Origin: Diphasiastrum complanatum
Lineage: Eukaryota; Streptophyta; Lycopodiopsida; Lycopodiales; Lycopodiaceae
Assembly: GCA_029204225.1 (NCBI GenBank)
Contig: CM055096.1
Span: 60,364,457 to 60,428,456, forward strand
Length of the DNA stretch: 64,000 bases
Direction of reading: 5' to 3'
Shown: piece after piece, positions 44,887 through 55,526 of the stretch
How positions within the stretch are numbered: the first letter of the stretch is position 1
How the letters are laid out: each line of letters begins with the position of its first letter
Made by a program: the position numbers and the translations under genes
The notes under the pieces: model-generated
What the model was told of the DNA's origin: nothing
Seen by the model: the letters and a program-made list of their open reading frames with translations, nothing else
The model's database searches: none

Positions 44887-46350
44887 ATTCTGAAAAACTG
44901 AAGATTGCCTTAATTATTTTTCTTTGAGCATAGCAATATTCTCGATTTGATGGTCCACAAGTGCTTGTTCATTGATGATCAGATTAAGGCATTGATGTAG
45001 GCCTTGTTCTGGACTTTGATAGTTGAAGTGAAACTCAAGAAGATGTTCAATAAGTAGTCTGACTTTATCGAGACATCTAGTTGGAAGATTAATTGTGGTT
45101 TTGGATTTTGCATCATCAAGATGGTGAATGTCATCTAAATCAGCAACAACACCACAATGGATCCACTACCAAATTTTTCACTCAGATCTCGTTGATTGTT
45201 CTCTGTAGAATCTTGTTCACCCAAATAGTGAAAACTTTTAAACTACAAGCTTTGTTGAAGTTGAGCTTTTTCCACTTGTGTTTGTTGTTGATTGTCTAAT
45301 CCAACCAATTCATCTTGATCAACATCTAACTGATGGTGATTATCTTAGTTTTCACATGTATCAAAACTTGGTTGTCCGGTTGGCAATCTTCTGATCTGAA
45401 ATCTGCTTATCCAACTGTTTAAAGTTTGCATCTTTAAATGAACTTTGGTCTTCTTTAATTTGGTTAGGAATTTCACTATCCATAATTGTTTCTTGATTTG
45501 AATCATGATTTCCACCATCTGTCGTCGTATCTTGATCCTTCAGTTTTTGTAACGCATCGTCATCTTCTTGAACCATGTTGCTCCTTCATCCCTTAGTTGT
45601 ATTATTTCTAGCAACTACCATATCTGTTTAGTGTGCTCTAAATAGTTAAGAGCTTTGTTGCAACTTCACGTTGACCCTTGTTTGGTTCATATTCTATAGT
45701 GTGAACATCGGATCTTATGTCAAATAATGATGTCAGTCTTTTGGTATATGTCCGAGATAGACCAGCTCTTATTTTAGGCTTCAAGCCTAAAATATATTGC
45801 ATTATATAAAATTTCTCCACTGAATAACCGTATCTTCTCATTATCTGATGGAAATCATTGTAATAGCTCTCAACAGTAGATGTTTGTTGGATAGAATGCC
45901 ATACTTCACCATCTGCACATTCGAATTCTTCGATGCACTTTTGTACAAAGATTGGTCATTTATCATGGTTATATGAGGTTCTTCCCACTGCATACAATAT
46001 TGTCACCAGATTTTTTGCAAGGTATGTTCTTGCAAATAGAATCTTGTCATGGTCACTACTTCGATGTGACTGAAAATATCTGTCAAAATTGTCCAACCAT
46101 GTTCTCACATTCATGTCAGCAATTCTACCATCAAACTTGTGAAAGACATATTGTTTATGCACCATCATTGTTTCCACCATAGGTTGGGAAGATTCGTCCA
46201 AATGGAGATATTGGTAATGATGACGTTGTGATTGACATGAATTTATCTCATTGTCACCACTATAAGCACCATCACTTGGGTTATATCAACTCATCTGGTA
46301 AGCTGTTGATCATCATAGTGATCAAAATATTTTTCGTTATGTTCCATACA
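44887..46350 (-). pseudogene. Chromovirus-type gag, inverted relative to pol
   Basis: The gag domain is clear: FHKFDGRIADMNVRTWLDNF and RYFQSHRSSDHDKILFARTY (46150-46020). After a frame change, RRYGYSVEKFYIMQYILGLK and YTKRLTSLFDIRSD follow (45840-45720). An acidic, Gln-rich tail is at 45576-45361 and a helix-forming stretch ALVDHQIENIAMLKEK near 44960. It lies head to head with the reverse transcriptase that begins at about 46490 on the plus strand. Confidence 0.75.
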
Positions 46351-46489
46351 ATCTCCATATGACACATGTTGTCCGCACTACTAGATCAAAATCACAAAGA
46401 TCATGAAACCCATGAATTTAAGAGTACGACAAATTTTGGATAAGTTTAAATATGTGTTTGAAAAGGTCCAACCAGATTCATGGACCATG

Positions 46490-46880
46490 TCATAGAACTG
46501 CAACCAGGTTCGAAGCCGGTCAACATTCCCCCATACTAATTATCACAACTGGAAAGAGAAGAAGTTCAAAAACAGGTCCAAGAATTACTTAATCAAGAGT
46601 TCATCAATTTGAGCAAATCACCCTTTGTCTCACCTCACTCCTCATTAAAAAGAAGGATGGTATGTTTTGAATGTGCATAGATTATCGGACACTCAATAAG
46701 ATTACATCAAGAATAGATTTCTGATTCCCCTTGTGGAGGATTTATTGGATGCCCTTAAAGAAGCACAAGTGTTTTCAAAGATTGATCTTCGCTTTGTATA
46801 TCATCATATCAAAGTAAGCGAGGAGGATCAACACAAGACTATTTTCCGAACAGACATGGGAGCATTATCAATTCAAGGTT
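46490..46880 (+). pseudogene. Chromovirus reverse transcriptase, N-terminal part
   Basis: Begins DHVIELQPGSKPVNIPPY (about 46483-46537), then SQLEREEVQKQVQELLNQEF and SKSPFVSP. After a frameshift come EDLLDALKEAQVFSKIDLRF and [11 protein letters not shown]-like sequence up to FRTDMG (about 46860). This is the part of the palm with the first catalytic Asp (SKIDL). It runs into the tandem array at the YQFKVMPFG segment. Confidence 0.85.
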
Positions 46881-49290
46881 ATGCCTTTTGGTTTAACCAA
46901 TGCACCGGCCATTTTCCAAGCATTGATTAATAGAATTTTTGGGCCATACTTGTACAAATTTATCTTGGTGTTCTTCGATGACATCTTGGTTTATAGTTCG
47001 CCCAACAAAAGATTGAGTATTTGGGACATTATCAATTCAAGATTATGCCTTTTGGTTTAACCAATGCACCGGCTACTTTCCAATCATTGATGGATAGAAT
47101 TTTTGGGCCATACTTGTACAAATTTATCTTGGTGTTCTTCAATGACATTTTGGTTTATAGTCGAAAATTAAAATAACATGCCCATCATTTGGAAGTGGTT
47201 TTGGAATTGTTGTGGGAGTACAAGTTGTTCGCTAAGATGTCAAAATGTGAGTTCGCCCAACAAGAGATTGAGTATTTGGGACATTATCAATTCAAGATTA
47301 TGCCTTTTGGTTGCATCGGCTACTTTCCAATCATTACTGAATAGAATTTTTGGGCCATGCTTGTACAAATTTATCTTGGTGTTCTGCGATGACATTTTGG
47401 TTTATAGTCGGAACTTAAAATAACATGCCCCTCATTTGGAAGTGGTTTTGGAATTTTTATGGGAGTACAAGTTGTTCGCTAAGATGTCAAAATGTAAGTT
47501 CGCCCAACAAGAGATTGAGTTTTTGGGACATTATCAATTTAAGATTATGCCTTTTGGTTTAACAAATGCACCGGCTACTTTCCAATCATTGATGGATAGA
47601 ATTTTTGGGCCATACTTGTACAAATTTATCTTGGTGTTCTTCGATGACATTTGGGTTTATAGTCGGAACTTAAAATAACATGCCCATCATTTGGAAGTAG
47701 TTTTGGAATTGTTGTGGGAGTACAAGTTGTTCGCTAAGATGTCAAAATGTGAGTTCGCCCAACAAGAGATTGAGTATTTGGGACATTATCAATTCAAGAT
47801 TATGCCTTTTGGTTGTGTTACGTGTAAGGCAGCTGATCAATGAAGGAACTGTGAAAGTTGAGTCTTGCATGAGAGACTTGGTATTTCGAATGGACGCTAA
47901 GGGACAGTTCGTCACCACGAATACATACCAGTAAGACACTCAGGCAGGTTTACTAACAAGTAACAAAGACAAGGTCCCCCTTTGAGATGGTCCTGCCAAC
48001 GGACCTTTGCCTGGCCGTGCCCATACAAATCGATCACGGAATTAGCCCACATAGGACACCCCTCCAACTATCCCCCAATCATTACTGAATAGAATTTTTG
48101 GGCCATGCTTGTACAAATTTATCTTGGTGTTCTTCGATGACATTTTGGTTTATAGTCGGAACTTAAAATAACATGCCCCTCATTTGGAAGTGGTTTTGGA
48201 ATTGTTATGGGAGTACAAGTTGTTCGCTAAGATGTCAAAATGTAAGTTCGCCCAACAAGAGATTGAGTTTTTGGGACATTATCAATTTAAGATTATGCCT
48301 TTTGGTTTAACAAATGCACTGGCTACTTTCCAATCATTGATGGATAGAATTTTTGGGCCATACTTGTACAAATTTATCTTGGTGTTCTTCGATGACATTT
48401 GGGTTTATAGTCAGAACTTAAAATAGCAAACCCATCATTTGGAAGTGGTTTTGGAATTGTTATGGGAGTACAAGTTGTTCGCTAAGATGTCAAAATGTGA
48501 GTTCGCCAACAAGAGCTTGAGTATTTGGGACACTATCAATTCAAGGTTATGCCTTTTGGTTTTACCAATGCACCGGCTACTTTCCAAGCATTGATGAATA
48601 GAATTTTTGGGCCATACTTGTACAGATTTATCTTGGTGTTCTTCGATGACATTTTGGTTTATAGTCAAAACTTAAAATAACATGCCCATCATTTGGAAGT
48701 GGTTTTGGAATTGTTATGGGAGTACAAGTTGTTCGCTAAGTTGTCAAAATGTGAGTTCGTCCAACAAGAGATTGAGTATTTGGGACACTATCAATTCAAG
48801 GTTATGCCTTTTGGTTTAACCAATGCACCGGCTACTTTCCAAGCATTGATTAATAGAATTTTTGGGCCATACTTGTACAAAATTTATCTTGGTGTTCTTC
48901 GATGACATTTTGGTTTATAGTCGAAACTTAAATAACATGCCCATCATTTGGAAGTGGTTTTGGAATTGTTATGGGAGTACAATTTGTTCACTAAGATGTC
49001 AAAATGTGAGTTCGCCCAACAAGAGATTGAGTATTTGGGACATTATCAATTCAAGGTTATGCCTTTTGGTTTAACCAATGCATCGGCTACTTTCCAAGCA
49101 TTGATAAATAGAATTTTTGGGCCATACTTGCACAAATTTATCTTGGTGTTCTTTGATAACATTTTGGTTTATAGTCGGAACATAGCATGCCCATTATTTG
49201 GAAGTGGTTTTGGATTTGTTATGGGAGTACAAGTTGTTCGCTAAGATGTCAAAATGTGAGTTCGCCCAACAAGAGATTGAGTATTTGGGG
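46870..49290 (+). repeat. 255-bp tandem array of a reverse transcriptase segment
   Basis: About nine copies of one RT segment, each anchored by ATGCCTTTTGG at 46881, 47045, 47300, 47547, 47802, 48295, 48549, 48804 and 49059. The period is 255 bases (85 codons), apart from a short first unit (164) and one gap filled by a 260-base insertion. Each unit encodes [19 protein letters not shown], the catalytic [10 protein letters not shown], then [20 protein letters not shown] and QQEIEYLG, and jumps back to HYQF. Most units share an in-frame TAA after VYSRNLK. It cannot make a normal polymerase. Confidence 0.93.
47814..48073. other. 260-bp insertion inside the RT array
   Basis: Unique sequence interrupts the unit starting at 47802. 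It has an open stretch (VRQLINEGTVKVESCMRDLV) on the plus strand but no recognisable domain and no obvious terminal repeats. Confidence 0.6.
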
Positions 49291-49845
49291 GATATGATGA
49301 CTAAAGATGGCATCAAGGTGGATCAACGCAAGGTCGAGATGGTTAAAAATTGGAAGAGCCCTAAAATTCTATGACAATTAAGAGGATTTTTGGGATTTGC
49401 GTCCTACTATCGACGATTTATTTTCAACTTTTTAAAGATAGCAGCACCACTAGCACATTTGTTAAGAAAAAGAAAATTCGAATGGAGTGAAGAGGCTCAA
49501 AGGACCTTTGTTCAACTGAAGGAAGCTTTGATGAATGCCCCAGTTTTGGTACAACCAAACTTCAATTTACCATTCAAGGTGATAGTTGATGCAAGTGGTA
49601 GTGGACTAGGAGCAATATTGAGTCAGAAAGATGGTGTGATTGTCTATGAAAGTCAAAAGTTGACCGACAAATAGATTTCATATCCAACGCATGACAAGGA
49701 GATGTTGGCTATAGTTCATGTTTTGAAAAAATGGCGACACTACTTATATGGGTGACAATTTATTATAAAAAGTGATCACCATAGCCTTAAGTATTTCCTA
49801 AGTCAGAAGCAGCTTACGGACAAGAAGAAGAGATGGTTAGCATTG
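49270..49845 (+). pseudogene. Chromovirus RT thumb and RNase H
   Basis: After the last unit, the normal pol order resumes: DMMTKDGIKVDQRKVEMVKN, GFLGFASYYRRFIFNFLKIA (about 49384-49443), FEWSEEAQRTFVQLKEAL, then RNase H VIVDASGSGLGAILSQ (about 49579-49626), SYPTHDKEMLAIVHVLKKWR and SDHHSLKYFLSQKQLTDKKK. Stops at 49371, 49672 and 49754. Similarity ends at RWLAL (about 49843), exactly where an inverted segment begins. Confidence 0.9.
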
Positions 49846-49847
49846 TG

Positions 49848-50160
49848 AAGGTTCCACACGTGTGAAGACCTGCCCAACACCTACAATGATCTTCTAAGGT
49901 AATTTGTGATTGCACATAGATCTATCACATAGATTGCATCCTACAATCTTCCTAGATTGATTCTAAGGCAAGAGCACAATTTCATGCATAATGAATCCAC
50001 ATTCAATTGGCACTCAAAGAAATCAAAGTACATGAAAAAACTAAGGTTCCACACGTGTGAAGACCTGCCCAACACCTACAATGATCTTCTAAGGTAATTT
50101 GCGATTGCACATAGATTGCATCCTGCAATCTTCCTAGATTGATTATAAGGCAAGGTGGAT
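49848..50160 (+). repeat. Tandem duplicate of an LTR-like sequence (left inverted arm)
   Basis: aaggttccacacgtgtgaag starts at 49848 and again at 50043; the shared part is about 110 bases. The first copy and its downstream part (49895-50045) have a reverse-complement copy at 52095-52240. It carries the CACACGTGTG palindrome. Confidence 0.8.
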
Positions 50161-50439
50161 TTGAATTCTCAAAAAATGTGATTCTTTTCTCTCACTAAGA
50201 TGTGTGCTTCAAAGAGCTAGATCCACTTAGTAAGATCTTGATCACAAAGGAGAGACCAATCTCTCCACCAATGCCAATCAACTTGAGTTGTTTTTTCACA
50301 CATTTGATGATTTGAAATGGCCTATAAAATTGAGAAGATAATTTTTCACTTCAAGTTTTTTTCAATATTGATATATGATAAAGTTGTAATCATAAATACA
50401 TGTAATTACCTTAGTGGAATTCACAAAATGACCGCAGTC
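50161..50439. other. No recognisable gene
   Basis: Non-coding sequence between the left arm and the inverted integrase. Confidence 0.4.
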
Positions 50440-51485
50440 TGTCAGCATAACATTTTATCTTTTGTTGAGCCTCTCACATATGATCCTGATTTGCCTTGAG
50501 GATTTTTGCATATTCCATTGTTCATCTGTTACTGCTGATATGTCGGGACTAGGGAATGCAGGAAAATGGTTGCATGAGTTCACTATTTTCAACAGGGTAG
50601 ACAATTGATAATGCTTTCCGGTACGTAATGTCTTAGAATCTTTTGAACATAATGCTAATTTCATGAATAACATTTTAGCCATTGATTCACCCTTTCCATC
50701 TGTCCATCAAGCCTTTGGATGGAATGTACTGCTCAAGCCTAGTTTGGTTTTTTAACTTTTCCATCATTTCTTTTTAAAATTGTTTAGCAAATCTCGGATC
50801 CCTATCGCACACTAGTTCCTTTGGTAATCCATGGAATTTAACAACATTTTCAAGGAACAATTGTGCTACATGTGTTGCATCATAAGTAGTCTTGTAGAGA
50901 ATGAAATGGACATACTTTGTCAGCCCAGTCCACCACCACATAGATTCCCGAACCATCCTATATATATCTTGCTTCGTCCCTTGCGATTTGAAAAGACTTT
51001 TAACATTTTGATAGGTCTTTAATATTCTTAAATGACCAGCACTAGGGGACGAATGTAATTCATCAAAAATTTGAGGTACCAACTTTGAATTTGGCACAAG
51101 GACTATCCTTTTATTATTATGTACCAAAATTTCATTTTTAAGTTGGCAACGAGACTGATCTCTAGATTTTGGGTCCAATAAGTCTCTCATGATTTGCATC
51201 ACATTTGCATCCTTGGTATACTCATCCAAAATTATGGATTTCCATCATTTTCCAAAAAAACGAGTGGATTCAGCATGCACTTTTTCAGCATGCAACATAA
51301 CCCTTGTAAGGCTTGGTCTTGTTTTGTGGACATGCAATTTTCTTTTGCATCTAGGAAAATAGTTATATACTCCTCCAAAGATTCACATGTGTCACACATT
51401 TGCATTCTCTACAATCTCGATAAAGGATCAGTGATTCTCCTTTCTTGTGAGATATTTTCAATAGCAAAGTCATATGCTTGAGCTA
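50440..51485 (-). pseudogene. Chromovirus RNase H tail and integrase, inverted
   Basis: Read leftwards: YDFAIENISQERRITDPLSR (about 51478-51420), which is the RNase H to integrase junction. Then the HHCC zinc domain follows with FDELHSSPSAGHLRILKTYQ (about 51075-51010) and SQGTKQDIYRMVRES. The core has LTKYVHFILYKTTYDATHVA and HGLPKELVCDRDPRF (about 50830-50785). A degenerate GLMDRWKG (the TDGQTER box) is at about 50715. The first catalytic segment is damaged and several stops are present. It starts at the point where the plus-strand RNase H at 49843 stops. Confidence 0.82.
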
Positions 51486-52094
51486 TGCTTGTGAAGATTT
51501 TGCAAAATCTAGCTTGATTAGTTTATACTTTGGTGTACATATGTAATTTTCACATGTGTGGAACATGTTCCCAGTGGAGGGTAGGCCTAGTAATTTTAGT
51601 TCATTTATGTTGAATTTGAATAGTCAATAGGCCTCAAACTTGAGATCTAGTGAGATAGTGACATTTGTCACATGATGTTAGGATTGAAATGCATCTATTT
51701 GGCCCAATCACATTTAGAGTCATAGATCACAAGGCCAATCACTTTAAGAGGTGCATTACATGTGAACCAGTCATGTTTAGAGGTGCACATCATGAGGCCT
51801 AATCAAATTGTGAGATGGAAATCATGAGGTCCAATCCTGATGAGAGGTGCAAATCTAGGGGTCCAATCATGATGATAAATGGGGTCCAATCATTCTAGAC
51901 ATTTACTTATGCTAGATCTCGTGCTACTACTATATGGTAGAGCTCTCTTACTGTACATACACGTTTTTGTGAAGCAATCTATGTGATACACCTTGTTTTT
52001 CCTCATATGCTCTCTCTACTTGAGGGCTCACTCACTTTCTCTCTCTACCCGAGAGTAGGCTATTTTTTTCTCTCTCTCTAAAAGCATGTCGAGA
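51486..52094. repeat. Non-coding with degenerate short repeats
   Basis: No gene. From about 51690 to 51900 words such as gaggtgca, ggtccaatca and atcatgagg recur at roughly 30-base spacing. CT-rich tracts follow at 52010-52080. CACATGTGTGG occurs near 51553. The composition resembles an LTR with a U3 repeat block. Confidence 0.5.
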
Positions 52095-52240
52095 ACTTAG
52101 TTTTTTCATGTACTTTGATTGCTTTGAATGCCAATTGATTATGCATGAAATTGTGCTCTTGCCTTAGAATCATATATCTAGGAAGATTGTAGGATGCAAC
52201 CTATGTGATAGATCTATATGCAATCGCAAATTACCTTAGA
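52095..52240 (-). repeat. Right inverted arm
   Basis: Reverse complement of 49895-50045 with a few differences; for example cttgccttagaatc here matches gattctaaggcaag at left. The two arms bracket the inverted integrase. Confidence 0.82.
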
Positions 52241-52249
52241 AGAGAGTGG

Positions 52250-52540
52250 ATATACCAATCATAACGAACACAATGTGTTTCATGTCAACTTGTTGAAGAA
52301 GCATATTGGTAAGAATGTTCAAACAGTGATTGAACTGCCACCAATAGACGAATAAAGAAATTTGGTAATAGAACCAGAGGCAGTGATTGGATATCGTGAT
52401 AAAGAATTACGAAATGGAAAGCAAATACAATACCTAATCAAATGGAAAGGGCTACCAACTAAAGACAATACATGAAAAGATTATTCCTATCTAAAGAGAG
52501 GGCCTGAAATCTTGGAAACTATGGAGCGTGACACCTGATG
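52250..52540 (+). pseudogene. Chromovirus integrase C-terminus with chromodomain
   Basis: Shows NEHNVFHVNLLKKHIG (about 52263-52310), the usual xVFHVSxLKK lead-in, then a chromodomain PEAVIGYRDKELRNGKQIQY and LIKWKGLP. TGA stands at the usual Trp position after DNT (about 52469). A stop at 52356 also breaks it. The chromodomain targets these elements to heterochromatin. It is on the same strand as the reverse transcriptase, opposite to the integrase core. Confidence 0.9.
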
Positions 52541-53060
52541 TACACCTACATGGGTCTTCTTTTTTAGGGCAAAAATGCTTAAGCACGAGAAGTGTCATGT
52601 CCTACGTATAATTTGCCCATGTGCACAACCAAAGATTTTGCTAAATGTAACCATGGTGCTAAATTAGAGTAGGCATGTTTCATAAAATTAAAAGTGACCT
52701 AATCAACCACGCCAAATTAATATTGGCGAGAATTGTAATTATTGTTGTGGGTCCCACATTAAGATAATAAGACCCCAAATTCAAATTAGCGATATCAAGG
52801 ACTGCTATAAATAAAGGAGGTCGTGCTAATTTGGAGGCCATTCTACATTTGTTATTTTTGAACTTCTGGTAATCTTGAAACTTCTCTTTAAGAGCTTCTT
52901 GATAGTGTTTATGGTTCATGTGCCTAAAATCACATGAGAGCTATGATCATGCTCTGGTTTCAAACCCAATCTTGTGAATGATCATTAATGATGAATAATG
53001 AATCTTTACTTTGTCTATTTTGGTGAAGTTTTGCTACATTTAGCTAGTTTCTTGATTTCT
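52536..53060 (+). repeat. Probable 3' LTR of the chromovirus
   Basis: Starts TGATGTACACCTAC right at the pol stop codon, a typical chromovirus LTR start. A TATA-like GCTATAAATAAAGG is near 52804. The right end is approximate; no 5' copy is seen. Confidence 0.6.
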
Positions 53061-53868
53061 TGAATATTTCCATAATTTCTTGCATTTCCATGCTTATTTG
53101 ATAATTAAGAATGGACTAGATGTTTTAATTGGCACATGACAATCTCACTTGAACAAATTCAAACAAATGGCTCAACCAACCTTGCATTCTTGCTGCCTGA
53201 AAATTCACAATCTGCCATTGTTGCACAACATCAAATGCATCACCATCTTGTAAATGTCTAGAATATATTTTCATGTGCCAAACAGGATTGTACGACACTA
53301 GAATATAGAGATACTGCACATTCACAGCATGCTCCTCAAGTAAATACTAGAGGTTTCATTTACAATCAGCTCATGAACTGAAGATATTATTATTGTGATA
53401 AATCACTCAAGACACCGACATTAAACACGATGAAGGCAGCCCCTGTTATGCAAATTCCTAAATAAAACGAGGATTACTCAAAACAACAAAACTCGCTTTG
53501 AGGTACCGTACCAGAAAAAGTTCTCCACTTTGTATGCAAGGTTATATAAATTACAATAGAAGAGGAAAAGGCCATACTTGGACTATGACTAACAAAATGA
53601 TGTTTCATAATAAGTAAGAATAGAAGAGGAAAATAGTAGACTTGGACAAGGACTGGCAAAACAATGTTACATTATTGCTTCCTGACCATGTTGGTATCTT
53701 AGAACAGAAATACAGGAATGAATGGTTGACTACCTTCGATATGCTGAGCACAAATTAGAAAGAAAACCCGCCAAGTACGCTGTATACACAATTGTAGTTT
53801 TGGAGAGAGAGAGAGAGAGACCTGAATTACAATCTAACTCCGAGGAATGTCCTTGTTATCATCAGCAC
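53061..53868 (-). other. Downstream flank and 3' UTR of TRAPPC11
   Basis: Non-coding on both strands. The part next to 53869 should be the 3' UTR of the minus-strand gene; it contains a (GA)n tract at about 53802-53820. No clear polyadenylation signal was identified. Confidence 0.5.
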
Positions 53869-55526
53869 CTATTCAATAATGCCACTGGAGTCAAAAAACC
53901 GTGGCTTTTGAATTTCTAAAGCACGACTTGAAGGAAAGACAAATATCTGGGTACTTGAAGGTGAGGGTTGAAAACTTGCAGAGAATCGAGAAGCAGAAAG
54001 TGTAATCTGTGGCAGCTGCTGTATGCCAGAAGCCAGTGGGACAAGTTTGAGGGAGACAATATGTGTCGATAAAGGAAGCACAGAAATCAAGTCCCTAGAT
54101 GCCCCAGAAAATAGGAAACCTTGAGCATCAAGAACAGAAAACTTCACTTCCTGAAGAGCTCTTGTCCGGTTATGTATTCTAAAAAATAGCAGAAAAGGGA
54201 CCCCTAAGAGAGCATAGGGAGGACAGTCCAACATAAGGACTAAAGGTGTTTCTTCAACAGAAACAGCAGACATTTGGACACGTGAAGTGACTGACCATGG
54301 AAAATCTAAACAACATCCATCACCTTCCTTCAAAAGTGACAGAGACTTCATGCCTATGATGTCTACTTCTTCAGAAACCTTTGTCTCCTGCTCTTGCTTT
54401 CTTTTCCATGTGCAGCAAATGACTCCCAAATCAAGAGAATTCGAAATAATGGCTGGATGGACCCAGAAAAGCTGTGTGAAGGTTTCTCCTGGCAAAAGTT
54501 CAATACTGACACTAGAACCTTTACTAGTTTTACTGGGTAACTCAACAGATTCCCTTTCAGAAGACATTTCATTTAATAAGCCTGCCTGTATATGCACTTT
54601 TGCTTGCAGAGACGCCTGTTTAGCTATGTTGATTTGGCAGGCACTTTTATCTTTCTCTTCAATCTCAACAGATAAGAGGCTGATAGAAGTTGAGCAGATG
54701 TTCTTCGCAGTCACAACAAGCATACTTCTTTCGTTAGATGGTAAAACAACAGCTTTCGATGAACTAGAAGTTTTCTCATTTGAAAGGCTATCAGGTAACA
54801 ATAAATCCCTTCTGTATGGTGCAGTAAAGTGATGAGAGACCCTCAGAGGCTCCTCACATTCCAGCTGAATGTTTCTTTGGAGCCAAAAACGATGAGGTGC
54901 TAAATCCTTTCTTTCCATAGAATCTTCAGCAGCATAGCTTAATGACACGACTAGAGTAATAGACTGAGCTTCAAACCACCTCACATAGAGGGGGATAGAA
55001 CAGCCCTGATCAACAGGAACAGAAGCTATTTTTATTGGCCCAGTCACTTTTTGCAGAATATTTGCATCTCCATCAAGAGCAGTTTGACTCAGAGAATCTG
55101 ATCTGGGGTTCCCTAATATGAGGAGCTCTGCTGGGGCAGCAACGACTGGATCAATAGGAGAAGAAGGTTGTGCTTCTAGGCTTCCAGAGGCACTATAAGT
55201 GCTTATGTAAACTTCCAGCTCCCCTTGGTTGATAGCATGGCCCCTTGACTTCAAGCTTATGGGAACAGAAAATAATTCACCAACAAGTCCTGCACTGGAT
55301 GTGTTGATTGTGACGTCAATGAGAGCCTCTGGTTCCTCAACTTGGGTAACTTTTTGCCCTAAGAAAGCAAGATCAATATCCATGAAAGGAAGCAAGTCAA
55401 ATCCAGGCTCAAATATCCATAAAGGTATGGATTCCCTAGTTGCAGGACTTTCAACCTGGCAGCATATAGTGGCATGCGGTCCTATATGGGCAGTGGCAGT
55501 AAGGCATTCCAACCTACCACTTTGAC
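53869..55526 (-). CDS. TRAPPC11: TRAPPC11 exon g (last)
   Basis: 552 codons plus stop, from GQSGRLECLTATAHIGPHAT to DSSGIIE with TAG at 53871-53869. Acceptor TTTGACAG. Long, uninterrupted and rich in beta-strand-like hydrophobic alternation. Confidence 0.95.

Noticed and set aside
46870-49290. CRISPR-like or satellite array
   Set aside because: Units are coding reverse transcriptase segments without spacer structure; a retroelement duplication explains them.
49895-52240. DNA transposon with terminal inverted repeats
   Set aside because: The arms are inverted, but the left arm is itself tandemly duplicated with LTR-like boxes, the content is a retroelement integrase and no transposase is present; inversion between two LTR-like copies fits better.
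52263-52540. Host chromodomain gene
   Set aside because: The VFHVNLLKK lead-in and the LTR directly after it mark a chromovirus integrase tail.
54287-54832. 181-codon plus-strand open frame
   Set aside because: It is antisense to the last TRAPPC11 exon, which is strongly supported by splice phase and family similarity; no independent motif.
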